Numbered from the stretch's first letter, positions 50,720 to 59,867 are shown. The stretch: 64,000 nucleotides of DNA from Streptomyces albireticuli (GCF_021228125.1 NZ_JAJQQS010000006.1:396522-460521); one strand, 5' to 3'. The notes: generated by a model not told the origin, from the sequence alone. Numbers and translations are program-made.

Positions 50720-51376
50720 TCAGACCCGTACGCCCTCGCGGCGGCCCGCGGCCGCGGCGGCTATCCGGCCCATGGCTGCCTCCTTGCCGCAGGCGTGGGC
50801 GCCGAGGGCCGTCTGACGGGCCACGATGCCGCGCTCGGCGCGCATCAGCCGCAGGCCGCGGCGGATCAGGGTCGGGACGGGCTTGCGGGCCTCGCGCAGG
50901 TCGCGCGCCAGGCGGCGGCGGAAGGTGGTGGCCGGCCGGCCGCGCAGGCACAGGGCGTCGGCGAGCACGCCCAGGTCGCGGCAGCGGTCGATGATGTCCG
51001 CGGCGAAGATCCCCTCGGCGATGAACAGCGGTGTGCGGCCGATGTCCAGGGCGGTCACGCCCGTCCGCGAGCTGGTCGAGATGTCGTACACCGGCACGTC
51101 CGTACGGGCGGTGCGGCACAGGTCGTCGATCGCGCGGAGGGCCGCCTCCGCGTCCCACGACAGGGGCGAGTCCCAGTCGGTGCCCGAGCCGTCCGCGAGG
51201 AGCGGGAGCGTGGGGTCCGTGCCCTCCTTGTAGAAGTCGTCGAGGTTGAGGACGGGCAGCCCGGTGCGGGCCGCGAGGGACGACTTTCCGGAACCGGACG
51301 GGCCGGTCAGCAGGATGACGCGCGCGGGGGTCAAGTGGGGAGTCACGGGAAACCAGTGTGAGGCATTGGGCCGCAT
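50720..51376 (-). CDS. uridine kinase-like P-loop kinase
   Basis: This protein of about 218 aa has the Walker A motif GPSGSGKSS, LPVLNLDDFYKEG, DWDSPLSWD and VPVYDISTS, then LFIAEGIFAADII, the pattern of uridine kinases. It would phosphorylate uridine or cytidine salvaged by the importer, completing the pyrimidine side of the regulon. The start is the ATG at 51376, downstream of a purine-rich GGGGGGA; another at 51415 is possible. No CTACGCGCGTAG operator is seen upstream. Confidence 0.85.
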   Translation of the reverse strand: MRPNASHWFPVTPHLTPARVILLTGPSGSGKSSLAARTGLPVLNLDDFYKEGTDPTLPLLADGSGTDWDSPLSWDAEAALRAIDDLCRTARTDVPVYDISTSSRTGVTALDIGRTPLFIAEGIFAADIIDRCRDLGVLADALCLRGRPATTFRRRLARDLREARKPVPTLIRRGLRLMRAERGIVARQTALGAHACGKEAAMGRIAAAAAGRREGVRV

Positions 51377-51472
51377 GGGGGATCCCCCCGGGTCGCGGGG
51401 TGTGCGTGGAGTCACGGTTCGGCTACGGTGCGTTGTCGTTCGCTCCGGTCACTCACTACCCGGCAGGTGCCC

Positions 51473-52159
51473 ATGGCCTCGCACGCACGACACGCTCGCC
51501 GCTCCGCTCCCGGCCGTCCCTCCGTTCTCTCGCGCGGCCTGGTGCGCGCCGGGCTGACCGTCTCCGCCGGGGCGGCGTTCGTCACGGGCGGGGCGGGGGC
51601 CGCGAGCGCCGCCATGCCCATCCAGCCGCCTCGGGCCGTCCTCGGGGACCTTGACGTGGGGGCGGGGCTGCGCGGGGCCGACATCGGGCTCCAGAAGGGG
51701 TCGGAGGGCGTCTTCAACACGATGCGCCACCTTCAGGCCAACCCGTTCGCCGAGACGAGCGCCGATCCGCTGGACAACTCGGTGAACACGCAGGTCGCGG
51801 ACTTCAAACCGGTCAGTACGGCGCCGCTGGTGGAGCCGCTGACCAAGCGGGGCGGTCTGATCCAGAACCTGGCCTCCGTGGGGCCGCTGGCGCAGCTGTC
51901 GAAGGACGTGGTGCAGCCGCCGGCGCCGGGGGGTACGCCTCCGCCGCCGCTGGGGCCGGCGAAGCCGGCGTCTGTGGCGAAGCCGGGGTCTGTGGCCAAG
52001 CCGGCGTCTGTGGCCAAGCCCGCTCCGGCGAAGTCCGCTCCCGCGAAGTCCGCTTCCGCGAAGGGGGAGGCGGCGAAGGCTGGGCCGTTGGGGCTGCCGC
52101 TCGGGGAGTTGCCGGGGCCGCTGTCGAGCCTGGCGGCTCCGCCGCAGGCGGGGCGGTAG
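51473..52159 (+). CDS. secreted protein with Lys-Pro-Ala repeats (228 aa)
   Basis: The export signal runs from the basic start to ASA near residue 47, and the mature part begins AMPIQPPR. A middle globular-looking part (GADIGLQKGSEGVFNTMRHL, PLTKRGGLIQNLASVGPL) leads into a tail of KPASVAKPGSVAKPASVAKP repeats and a closing GLPLGELPGPLSSL. The tail may be flexible and wall-associated. It shares two short elements with the secreted protein at 44723. The start is the ATG at 51473. The function is unknown. Confidence 0.83.
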   Translation: MASHARHARRSAPGRPSVLSRGLVRAGLTVSAGAAFVTGGAGAASAAMPIQPPRAVLGDLDVGAGLRGADIGLQKGSEGVFNTMRHLQANPFAETSADPLDNSVNTQVADFKPVSTAPLVEPLTKRGGLIQNLASVGPLAQLSKDVVQPPAPGGTPPPPLGPAKPASVAKPGSVAKPASVAKPAPAKSAPAKSASAKGEAAKAGPLGLPLGELPGPLSSLAAPPQAGR

Positions 52160-52400
52160 GGGGCTTTTTCCCCTACCCGCCCCTTCCCGGAACCGGGGCT
52201 CCGCCCCGGACCCCCGGCCGCGCTGTCGCGCGGTGTCCTCAAACGCCGGACGGGCTGGATATCGCTCCTGCCCGAGGCCGGCTTTCCGCCGTGACGGAGG
52301 CCGCTCGCCTTGGTCCCAGGAGGGCGGCTGTCCTGCCCGGTTCCGGACGGCGACTCAGCCTGTCCGGGGGCGGCTCCTGGGGGCACCCCCAGCGGTGGCC
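52160..52400. repeat. dispersed intergenic repeat after the secreted-protein gene
   Basis: All three modules of the dispersed repeat are present here: CCCGCCCCTTCCC, CTCAAACGCCGGACGGGCTG and GGGGGCACCCCCAGCGGTGG. The segment from about 52240 to 52300 is a near-match, on the other strand, to part of copy 1 near 2.1 kb. Confidence 0.78.
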
Positions 52401-52429
52401 GGGGAAGCGTGAAGACCGGGGTCCGGGGC

Positions 52430-52550
52430 GGGGCGGCGTATCGGACGTGGCGGGGAGGGCGGGGCGGCGCATCGGACGCAGGGGGAGGGCGGGGCGGCGC
52501 ATCGGACGTGGCGGGAAGGGTGGGGCCGCGTATCGGACGCGGCGGGAAGA
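52430..52550. repeat. four copies of a 30-bp tandem repeat
   Basis: The unit GGGGCGGCG(T/C)ATCGGACG followed by GNGGCGGGNAGGG occurs near 52430, 52461, 52491 and 52522. It follows the dispersed repeat in the same 562-bp gene-free gap. Confidence 0.85.
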
Positions 52551-52572
52551 AGCGGGGCCGGGGAAGGGCCCG

Positions 52573-52644
52573 CAGGACGCGCAGGACGCGCAGGACCCGC
52601 AGGACGTGCAGGACCCGCAGGACCCGCAGGACGTGCAGGACGCG
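52573..52644. repeat. eight copies of a 9-bp tandem repeat
   Basis: CAGGACGCG, CAGGACCCG and CAGGACGTG units follow one another exactly in register for 72 bp. The array lies just before an inverted repeat and the stop of the half-length aldehyde dehydrogenase gene. Confidence 0.92.
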
Positions 52645-52721
52645 CGAACGCCGGGCGAGCCGTCAGGGCCCGCCCGGCGTTCACGCGTCCGGGGTCCGGG
52701 GCGGAGCCCCGGGGGAAACGG

Positions 52722-53606
52722 TCAGTACGACGAACCGCCCGCGCCCAGCGACCCCGTCGGGTGCCAGACCGTCCGGGTCTCCAGGAACGCCGTCATGCGG
52801 TCCGTGCCCGGGTCCGCCGACCAGTCCGTGGCGCGCGGGCGCAGGACGCGCTTCAGGTTGTCCGCCGCCGCGATCTCCAGCTCCTTGGCGAAGCCGGCGT
52901 CCGCCCCCGCGAGGTCGATCGCGTTGACGTCCTGGTGCGCGGCCAGCGACGGCGCGATCTCGGCCGTACGGCCCGACAGGACGTTCACGACGCCGCCCGG
53001 GACGTCGGACGTGGCCAGCACCTCGCCCAGCGACAGGGCGGGCAGCGGGGCCTTCTCGGAGGCCACCACGACCACGGTGTTGCCGGTGGCGATCGCCGGG
53101 GCGATCACCGAGACCAGGCCGAGGAACGTCGACTCCTGCGGCGCGAGCACGGCGACGACGCCGGTCGGCTCGGTGGCGGAGACGTTGAAGAACGGGCCCG
53201 CGACCGGGTTCGTCGAGCCGGTGATCTGGCCGATCTTGTCGGTCCAGCCCGCGTACCAGACCCAGCGGTCGATCGCGGCGTCCACCTGCGCGGCGGCCTT
53301 GACCTTCGACAGGCCCTCCGCGTCCGCGACCTCCGCGACGAACTGGTCGCGGCGGCCCTCCAGCATCTCGGCGACGCGGTAGAGCACCTGGCCGCGGTTG
53401 TACGCGGTCGCGCCCGACCAGCCGCCGACGGCCTTGCGGGCCGCGACGACCGCGTCACGGGCGTCCTTGCGGGAGGACAGCGGGGCGTTGGCCAGCCAGT
53501 TGCCCTTGGAGTCGGTCACCTCGTACACCCGCCCGCTCTCGGACCGGGGGAACTTGCCCCCGACGAACAGCTTGTAGGTCTTGAAGACAGTCAAGCGCTC
53601 AGACAT
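52722..53606 (-). CDS. half-length aldehyde dehydrogenase homologue
   Basis: This 294-aa protein matches only the N-terminal, NAD-binding part of the aldehyde dehydrogenase superfamily (YKLFVGGKFPRSESGR, PTGVVAVLAPQESTFLG, ATGNTVVVVASEKAPLPA). The catalytic Cys domain is missing. The end is clean, with no frameshifted remnant in the sequence after it, so it looks like an established short protein and not a fresh pseudogene. Its start overlaps the stop of the full-length enzyme by 8 bp, so they are co-translated. It may be a regulatory or structural partner of that enzyme. Confidence 0.83.
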   Translation of the reverse strand: MSERLTVFKTYKLFVGGKFPRSESGRVYEVTDSKGNWLANAPLSSRKDARDAVVAARKAVGGWSGATAYNRGQVLYRVAEMLEGRRDQFVAEVADAEGLSKVKAAAQVDAAIDRWVWYAGWTDKIGQITGSTNPVAGPFFNVSATEPTGVVAVLAPQESTFLGLVSVIAPAIATGNTVVVVASEKAPLPALSLGEVLATSDVPGGVVNVLSGRTAEIAPSLAAHQDVNAIDLAGADAGFAKELEIAAADNLKRVLRPRATDWSADPGTDRMTAFLETRTVWHPTGSLGAGGSSY

Positions 53607-55029
53607 CGAGGTACGCCTCCAGGCCGTGGCGACCGCCCTCGCGGCCGAAACCCGACTCCTTGAAGCCGCCGAACGGCGAGGTCGGGTCGAACTTGTTGAA
53701 CGTGTTGGCCCAGACGACGCCCGCGCGCAGCTTGCTCGCGACGGCCAGCATGCGCGAGCCCTTCTCCGTCCAGATGCCGGCGGAGAGGCCGTACTGAGAG
53801 TTGTTCGCCTTGGCGACCGCCTCGCCCGGGGTGCGGAACGACAGCACCGACAGGACCGGCCCGAAGATCTCCTCGCGGGCGATCCGGTGGGCCTGGGTGA
53901 CGTTCGTGAACAGCGTCGGCGCGAACCAGTAGCCGTTCTCCGGCAGCTCGCACGCCGGGGCCCAGCGCTCGGCGCCCTCGGCCTCGCCGCTGTCGGCCAG
54001 CTCGGTGATCCGGGCCAGCTGCTCGGCGGAGTTGATCGCGCCGATGTCGGTGTTCTTGTCCAGCGGGTCGCCCAGGCGCAGCGTCGACAGACGGCGCTTG
54101 AGGGAGTCCAGCAGCTCGTCCTGGATCGACTCCTGGACCAGCAGGCGGGAGCCCGCGCAGCAGACCTGGCCCTGGTTGAAGAAGATGCCCTGGACGATGC
54201 CCTCGACGGCCTGGTCGATGGGCGCGTCGTCGAAGACGATGTTGGCGCCCTTGCCGCCCAGCTCCAGCGTGAGCTTCTTGTCGGAGCCCGCGACCGTACG
54301 GGCGATGGCCTTGCCGACCGCCGTGGAGCCGGTGAAGGCGACCTTGTTCACGCCCTCGTGCGCGACGAGCGCGGCGCCCGTGGTGCCGTCACCCGTGACG
54401 ATGTTGACGACGCCCTTGGGCAGGCCCGCCTGGCGGCAGATGTCCGCGAAGAACAGCGCCGAGAGCGGGGTGGTCTCGGCCGGCTTCAGCACGACCGTGT
54501 TGCCCGTGGCCAGCGCCGGGGCGATCTTCCACGCCAGCATCAGGAGCGGGAAGTTCCAGGGGATGACCTGGCCCGCGACGCCCAGCGGGCGGGGGTTCGC
54601 GCCGTAGCCCGCGTGGTCGAGCTTGTCGGCCCAGCCCGCGTAGTAGAAGAAGTGCGCGGCGACCAGCGGGAGGTCCGCGTCGCGGGTCTCCTTGATCGGC
54701 TTGCCGTTGTCCAGCGTCTCCAGGACGGCCAGCTCGCGCGAGCGCTCCTGGATGATCCGCGCGATGCGGAAGAGGTACTTGGCGCGCTCGGCGCCCGGCA
54801 GCGCGGACCACTTCTCGAACGCCTTGCGGGCCGCCTTCACGGCGCGGTCCACGTCTTCGGCGGAGCCGTGCGCGACCTCGGAGAGAACCTCCTCGGAGGA
54901 GGGGCTTACGGTCTTGAAGACCTTGCCGCCGGTGGCCTCGGTGAACTCGCCGTCGATGAACAGGCCGTAGGACGACGCGATGTCGACGACCGAACGCGAC
55001 TCGAGCGCGGGTGCGTAAGTGAAAGACAT
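53599..55029 (-). CDS. aldehyde dehydrogenase
   Basis: This is a full-length NAD(P)+-dependent aldehyde dehydrogenase of 476 aa. The visible features are IPWNFPLLMLAWKIAPALATGNT, GSTAVGKAI, the active-site Glu in LELGGKGANIV, Cys in GQVCCAGSRLL and EIFGPVLSVL. It lies 2 bp after deoC, whose product is acetaldehyde, so the natural inference is oxidation of acetaldehyde to acetate. The start is the ATG at 55029. The operon continues into the half-length homologue. Confidence 0.92.
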   Translation of the reverse strand: MSFTYAPALESRSVVDIASSYGLFIDGEFTEATGGKVFKTVSPSSEEVLSEVAHGSAEDVDRAVKAARKAFEKWSALPGAERAKYLFRIARIIQERSRELAVLETLDNGKPIKETRDADLPLVAAHFFYYAGWADKLDHAGYGANPRPLGVAGQVIPWNFPLLMLAWKIAPALATGNTVVLKPAETTPLSALFFADICRQAGLPKGVVNIVTGDGTTGAALVAHEGVNKVAFTGSTAVGKAIARTVAGSDKKLTLELGGKGANIVFDDAPIDQAVEGIVQGIFFNQGQVCCAGSRLLVQESIQDELLDSLKRRLSTLRLGDPLDKNTDIGAINSAEQLARITELADSGEAEGAERWAPACELPENGYWFAPTLFTNVTQAHRIAREEIFGPVLSVLSFRTPGEAVAKANNSQYGLSAGIWTEKGSRMLAVASKLRAGVVWANTFNKFDPTSPFGGFKESGFGREGGRHGLEAYLDV

Positions 55030-55031
55030 GA

Positions 55032-56021
55032 TCAGTCCACCGTGACGTAGTCGGGACCGGAGTAGCGGCCGGTGCTCAGCTTCTGCCGCTGCATCAGCAG
55101 GTCGTTCAGGAGGCTGGAGGCGCCGAACCGGAACCAGTGGTTGTCCAGCCAGTCCTCGCCCACCGTCTCGTTGACCAGGACCAGGAACTTGATCGCGTCC
55201 TTGGTGGTGCGGATGCCGCCGGCCGGCTTCACACCGATCTGCACGCCGGTGAGCGCGCGGAAGTCCCGCACGGCCTCCAGCATCAGCAGGGTGTTCGACG
55301 GCGTGGCGTTGACCGCCACCTTGCCCGTCGAGGTCTTGATGAAGTCGGCGCCCGCGAGCATCCCGATCCAGGAGGCGCGGCGGATGTTGTCGTACGTCGA
55401 CAGCTCGCCCGTCTCGAAGATCACCTTGAGGCGGGCCTTGTCGCCGCACTCCGTCTTGACGGCGCGGATCTCCTCGAACACGTCCATGTACCGGCCGGCC
55501 AGGAAGGCGCCGCGGTCGATGACCATGTCGATCTCGTCGGCCCCGGCCGCGATGGCGTCCCGGGTGTCCGCGAGCTTCACCGGCAGCGCGGCGCGGCCGG
55601 CGGGGAACGCGGTGGCGACGGACGCGACCTTCACGTCCGTGCCGGTCAGGGCCGCCTTCGCGGTGGCCACCATGTCGGGGTAGACGCAGACGGCGGCGGT
55701 GCGCGGCGTCGTCCGGTCGGTCGGGTCGGGGTTGACGGCCTTCGCGGCGAGCGCCCGGACCTTGCCGGGGGTGTCCGCGCCCTCCAGCGTCGTCAGGTCG
55801 ATCATCGAGATCGCCAGGTCGATGGCGTACGCCTTCGCCGTGGTCTTGATCGAGCGGGTGCCGAGGGACGCGGCGCGGGCTTCCAGCCCGACCGCGTCGA
55901 CGCCCGGGAGGCCGTGCAGGAAGCGGCGCAGCGCACTGTCGGAGGCGGTCACGTCCGCCAGCTCCGTCAGTCGCCCCGCGGCGTCATTGCCGTGTGCGGG
56001 AACTGTGGTGGGCATGGTCAC
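55032..56021 (-). CDS. deoC: deoxyribose-phosphate aldolase
   Basis: This enzyme cleaves 2-deoxyribose-5-phosphate to acetaldehyde and glyceraldehyde-3-phosphate (EC 4.1.2.4). The TIM-barrel aldolase has the Schiff-base Lys in DFIKTSTGKVAVNAT and an assisting Lys in LKVIFETGEL. The 329-aa form is longer than the E. coli enzyme and resembles the eukaryotic/actinobacterial group. The GTG at 56021 is 6 nt after a TATGCT hexamer, which fits a leaderless start; an ATG lies two codons in. The nucleoside-regulon palindrome abuts the promoter. Confidence 0.94.
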   Translation of the reverse strand: MTMPTTVPAHGNDAAGRLTELADVTASDSALRRFLHGLPGVDAVGLEARAASLGTRSIKTTAKAYAIDLAISMIDLTTLEGADTPGKVRALAAKAVNPDPTDRTTPRTAAVCVYPDMVATAKAALTGTDVKVASVATAFPAGRAALPVKLADTRDAIAAGADEIDMVIDRGAFLAGRYMDVFEEIRAVKTECGDKARLKVIFETGELSTYDNIRRASWIGMLAGADFIKTSTGKVAVNATPSNTLLMLEAVRDFRALTGVQIGVKPAGGIRTTKDAIKFLVLVNETVGEDWLDNHWFRFGASSLLNDLLMQRQKLSTGRYSGPDYVTVD

Positions 56022-56034
56022 CAGATGAGCATAT

Positions 56035-56046
56035 CTACGCGCGTAG
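56035..56046. promoter_or_regulatory. nucleoside-regulon palindrome upstream of deoC
   Basis: A perfect CTACGCGCGTAG ends one base before a minus-strand TATGCT hexamer (56028-56033). The deoC GTG follows 6 nt later. The symmetric extension is AT(C/T)-type on the deoC side. Confidence 0.8.
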
Positions 56047-56109
56047 CGCGTGCCAACCCCTGAGCGGGGGGCTTTGCGGATGAGCGAGCCGGAGGGGCGG
56101 GGGTGGGTG

Positions 56110-56340
56110 GGGTTGGGGCCGGGGCGTGCGGTGGGTGTGCCGCTGCGCGGGGCCTTTCCCCAGCCCCGCCCCTTCCCGCTGCGTCCGATGTGCGGCTCCG
56201 CCGCGGGGCGGGGGCAAGCCCCCGGGCCCCCTTTTCCGCGCTCCGCGCGGTGGCCTCAAACGCCGGCCGGGCTGGATTGCCCCGGCCGGGCTGGATTGCC
56301 CCCCGGCCGGGCTGGGTTGCCCCGGCCGGGCTGAATCGTC
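56110..56340. repeat. dispersed repeat plus a 20-21 bp tandem array
   Basis: The first half carries the CCCGCCCCTTCCC and GGCTCCGCC modules. From 56263 to 56338 four copies of CCGGCCGGGCTGGATTGCC follow, with small changes. The 494-bp gap upstream of the PH-domain gene holds no other gene, only this and the deoC operator. Confidence 0.82.
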
Positions 56341-56515
56341 GACGGACGGCGGGAGGGGGCGGGGTGGGGGTGGGCCCGGCAAGGGGCGTAAAGCGTGATT
56401 TGCGGGCCGTACGGCGGGCAACTTGGCCCGTAAATCATGCAGCCCCGTAGGGCCCACCCCCACCCCGCCCCCGACCCACCACCCGCCCGCACACACCGTG
56501 CGGCACAATCGGCGC

Positions 56516-57163
56516 ATGACGAGCCCGGACGACTCCTCCGCCCCACGGTCCCCGCAGGAACCGGACGCCTACGCCGAGCGGTGCTACCGCTCGCCCTCCG
56601 GCATCGCCACCGGCGTACTGCTCCTCGGCCTCGCCGCCTGGCTGGGCGGCGACGCGATCGTGCGCGGCGCAGGCCGTACGCCCTGGCTCGCGCTGGCCGG
56701 ACTCCTCTGCGCCGTCCCGCTGGTCATCGCCTTCACCATCCGGCCCGCCGTATGGGCGGGCGAGGACCGGCTCCTCGTCCGCAACCCCTTCCGCACCATC
56801 ACCCTCCCCTGGAGCCGCGTGGACGGCGTACGCGCCGGCTACTCCAGCGAGGTGCTGGCCGGCGGCGCCAAGTACCAGCTCTGGTCGATCCCCGTCTCGC
56901 TGCGCAAGCGCAAGGCCGCCGCGCGGCGGCAGAACCAGGCGGTGGCCGAGGGCATCTCCGGGTCCGCCCTCACCGCCGCCGGTACCAACCCGGGCGGCAA
57001 AGCGCCTTCCGACCAAGTGATCGACGACCTCCGCGAACTCGCCGAGCGGAACGCCGGGCGGCCCGGTGCCCAGGGGGACGTGGCCGTGCGCTGGGCCTAC
57101 GAGGTGATGGCGCCGGCCGCGGTGGGGTTCGTACTGCTGGTGGTGCTGTTCGTGACCGGCTGA
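56516..57163 (+). CDS. PH-domain (YdbT/DUF-like) membrane protein
   Basis: This 215-aa protein has two hydrophobic helices near residues 25-75 (GIATGVLLLGLAAWLGG; LALAGLLCAVPLVIAFTI). A bacterial PH-like domain follows (EDRLLVRNPFRTITLPWSRVDGVRAGYSSEVLAGG) and the protein ends with a C-terminal helix. The function is unknown. The start is the ATG at 56516. It is convergent with the phospho-sugar mutase gene across a strong terminator. Confidence 0.8.
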   Translation: MTSPDDSSAPRSPQEPDAYAERCYRSPSGIATGVLLLGLAAWLGGDAIVRGAGRTPWLALAGLLCAVPLVIAFTIRPAVWAGEDRLLVRNPFRTITLPWSRVDGVRAGYSSEVLAGGAKYQLWSIPVSLRKRKAAARRQNQAVAEGISGSALTAAGTNPGGKAPSDQVIDDLRELAERNAGRPGAQGDVAVRWAYEVMAPAAVGFVLLVVLFVTG

Positions 57164-57208
57164 GCCGTCTCCGGCGCCGCGTCGGCGCGCGGTGCCCCCG
57201 GAAGACGG

Positions 57209-57249
57209 AACGCCGGACGGGCCGGATCCTCTCCGGCCCGTCCGGCGTT
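57209..57249. terminator. 18-bp bidirectional terminator with T tract
   Basis: AACGCCGGACGGGCCGGA pairs perfectly with its complement around a 5-nt loop. TTTT follows on the plus strand. It separates the convergent PH-domain and mutase genes. Confidence 0.92.
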
Positions 57250-57275
57250 TTCGCAGGGGCCTCGGCCCCCGCGAA

Positions 57276-58943
57276 TCAGATCCCCGCCGCCCGCGACAGG
57301 TCCGACTTGATCGCCGCCAGGACCTCCGTCGCCCGCGCCCGGGCGTCCGTCAGCGCGATCGCCGACGCGACCGGGACCACGACCTCCAGGTAGCACTTGA
57401 TCTTCGGCTCGGTACCGCTCGGGCGGACGATCACGCGCGCGCCCGACACCTCGCCCGCCGCGTCGCCGGCCAGGTGATACCGCAGGCCGTCCGTCGCCGG
57501 CAGCGCCTCGGAGCCCTTCGCCAGGTCCTCGGCCGAGGCGACCTGGAGCCCGGCCAGCACCGTCGGCGGCTGCTCGCGCAGGCGCCGCATCGCGTCCGAG
57601 ATCAGCGACAGGTCCTGGACCCGCACCGAGAGCTGGTCCGTGGCGTGCAGGCCGTGCTCGACGGCCAGGTCGTCCAGGAGGTCCGTCAGCGTGCGGCCGG
57701 ACTCCTTGAGCTCGGCGGCCAGCTCGGCCACCAGCAGGGCGGCCGTGATGCCGTCCTTGTCGCGCACGCCCTCGGGGTCGACGCAGTAGCCCAGCGCCTC
57801 CTCGTAGGCGTAGCGCAGGCCGTCCACGCGGGCCAGCCACTTGAAGCCCGTCAGGGTCTCCTCGTAGTCCGCGCCGGGCGCGGCCGCCGCGATGCGGGAG
57901 AGGAGCGACGAGGACACGATCGTCGTCGTGAAGGTGCCCTGGGCCTTCTTGTGGACCAGGTGCGTCGCCAGCAGCGCGCCCACCTCGTCGCCGCGCAGCA
58001 TGCGCCAGCCCTCGACCGACTCCGGGTCGGGGACCGCGACGGCGCAGCGGTCCGCGTCCGGGTCGTTGGCGATGATGATGTCCGGCTGGGCCTCGCGGGC
58101 CGTGGCGAACGCCAGGTCCATCGCGCCCGGCTCCTCCGGGTTCGGGAAGGCGACCGTCGGGAAGTCCGGGTCCGGCTCGGCCTGCTCGGCGACCACGGTC
58201 GGCGCGGGGAAGCCGGCCCGCTCGAAGGCGGCGGTCAGGACGGTGCGGCCGACGCCGTGCATGGGCGTGTAGACGACGCGGACGTCCCGGGCGGAGCCGT
58301 TGGTCAGGACCGCGTCCGTGCGCTCCAGGTACGCCTCCACGATCGTCTCGCGGAGGGTCTCCCAGCCGGCGCTCGGGCGGGGCACGTCGGCCAGGCTCGC
58401 GATCGCCGCGATCTCGGCGGCGATCTCCGCGTCGGCCGGGGGCACGATCTGGGAGCCGTCGCCGAGGTAGACCTTGTAGCCGTTGTCGCGCGGCGGGTTG
58501 TGGCTGGCGGTGACCTCGATGCCCGCGACCGCGCCGAGGTGGCGGATCGCGAAGGCGAGGACCGGGGTGGGCAGCGGCTTGGGCAGCAGGGCCGCCTTCA
58601 GGCCGGCGCCGACCATGACGGCCGCGGTGTCGAGGGCGAAGTCGGCGCTCTTGTGGCGGGCGTCGTAGCCGATGACGACGGTGCCGCCGGTGTGGCCCTG
58701 CTTCTTCAGGTACGCGGCGAGGCCGGCGGCCGCGCGGATGACGACGGCGCGGTTCATGCGCATGGGGCCGGCGCCGAGCTCGCCGCGGAGGCCGGCGGTG
58801 CCGAACTGGAGGGTGCCGCCGAAGCGGACGCTCAGCTCGGTGGTGTCCCCGGCGTCGATGAGCCGGGAGAGCTCTTCGCGGGTCTCGGGGTCGGGGTCCT
58901 CGGCGAGCCACGTCTTGGCCTGGGCGATGAGGTCTCGCTCCAC
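57276..58943 (-). CDS. phospho-sugar mutase (ManB/PGM family; likely phosphopentomutase role)
   Basis: This 555-aa alpha-D-phosphohexomutase has the phosphoserine loop TASHNPP, the metal loop DPDADR, the sugar-binding EEALGY and the phosphate-binding RPSGTEPK. Length and domain order match PGM/PMM2-like enzymes. In this context it would convert ribose-1-phosphate and deoxyribose-1-phosphate from the phosphorylases to the 5-phosphates. It follows PNP on the same strand after 83 bp, so it probably shares its operator. Confidence 0.88.
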   Translation of the reverse strand: MERDLIAQAKTWLAEDPDPETREELSRLIDAGDTTELSVRFGGTLQFGTAGLRGELGAGPMRMNRAVVIRAAAGLAAYLKKQGHTGGTVVIGYDARHKSADFALDTAAVMVGAGLKAALLPKPLPTPVLAFAIRHLGAVAGIEVTASHNPPRDNGYKVYLGDGSQIVPPADAEIAAEIAAIASLADVPRPSAGWETLRETIVEAYLERTDAVLTNGSARDVRVVYTPMHGVGRTVLTAAFERAGFPAPTVVAEQAEPDPDFPTVAFPNPEEPGAMDLAFATAREAQPDIIIANDPDADRCAVAVPDPESVEGWRMLRGDEVGALLATHLVHKKAQGTFTTTIVSSSLLSRIAAAAPGADYEETLTGFKWLARVDGLRYAYEEALGYCVDPEGVRDKDGITAALLVAELAAELKESGRTLTDLLDDLAVEHGLHATDQLSVRVQDLSLISDAMRRLREQPPTVLAGLQVASAEDLAKGSEALPATDGLRYHLAGDAAGEVSGARVIVRPSGTEPKIKCYLEVVVPVASAIALTDARARATEVLAAIKSDLSRAAGI

Positions 58944-59026
58944 GGGTTCTCCTCCGGAGGGCTGGTGCTTGGTTTCGGGGGTGCTGTGCGGGTGCGTCGT
59001 GGGTCGGGGGCGGGGTGTGGATCGAT

Positions 59027-59842
59027 TTACAGGCGGTCGAGGACCGACGCAAGGAGCTCGCCCATCGCCGTCGCGGAGTCGCGGCCGGCCTGGAGGACCT
59101 CTTCGTGGTTGAGCGGCTCGCCCGTCATGCCGGCGGCCAGGTTCGTGACCAGGGAGATGCCCAGGACCTCGGCGCCCGCCTCGCGGGCGGCGATGGCCTC
59201 CAGGGTGGTGGACATGCCGACCAGGTCCGCGCCGAGGGTGCGGATCATCTTGATCTCGGCCGGGGTCTCGTAGTGCGGGCCGGGGAACTGGACGTACACG
59301 CCCTCTTCGAGGGTCGGGTCCACCTCCTGGCAGAGCGCGCGCAGGCGGGGGGAGTACAGGTCGGTGAGGTCGACGAAGTTGGCGCCGACGATCGGCGAGG
59401 TCGCCGTGAGGTTGATGTGGTCGCTGATCAGCACCGGCTGACCGGGGCGCATGCCCTCGCGGAGGCCGCCGCAGCCGTTGGTCAGGACGACGGTCTTGCA
59501 GCCGGCGGCGACGGCGGTGCGGATGCCGTGGACGACGGCGGCGACGCCGCGGCCCTCGTAGTAGTGCGTGCGGCCGAGGAAGACCAGCGCGCGCTTGTCA
59601 TTGACCTTGTAGGAGCGAACCGTGCCCGCGTGGCCCGCGACGGCGGCGGCGGTGAAGCCGGGGAGCTCGGTGACCGGGAATTCGACCTCGGGGGTGCCGA
59701 GCGCTTCGGTCGCCGGGAGCCAGCCGCTGCCCATGACCAGGGCGACGTCGTGGGTCTCGGCGCCCGTGAGCTCGCGCAGACGGGTGGCGGCGGCGTCGGC
59801 CGCGGCGTACGGGTCGACCTGGGGGGTAACAGATGCGTTCAC
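59027..59842 (-). CDS. purine nucleoside phosphorylase (class II, trimeric)
   Basis: This 271-aa enzyme cleaves inosine, guanosine and deoxy forms with phosphate (EC 2.4.2.1). Trimeric PNP motifs are visible: [64 protein letters not shown] and [12 protein letters not shown]. The GTG at 59842 has no ribosome site and lies 7 nt after a TACCCT hexamer, again a leaderless layout. The CTACGCGCGTAG palindrome lies 25 nt upstream. Add supplies inosine to it. Confidence 0.94.
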   Translation of the reverse strand: MNASVTPQVDPYAAADAAATRLRELTGAETHDVALVMGSGWLPATEALGTPEVEFPVTELPGFTAAAVAGHAGTVRSYKVNDKRALVFLGRTHYYEGRGVAAVVHGIRTAVAAGCKTVVLTNGCGGLREGMRPGQPVLISDHINLTATSPIVGANFVDLTDLYSPRLRALCQEVDPTLEEGVYVQFPGPHYETPAEIKMIRTLGADLVGMSTTLEAIAAREAGAEVLGISLVTNLAAGMTGEPLNHEEVLQAGRDSATAMGELLASVLDRL

Positions 59843-59867
59843 GCGGACGAGGGTATCCGCTCTTCGC

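Noticed and set aside
52722..53606. Calling the half-length aldehyde dehydrogenase a pseudogene
   Set aside because: The frame is intact, codon use is normal, the end is clean and it is translationally coupled to the full enzyme, so it is more likely a real short protein.
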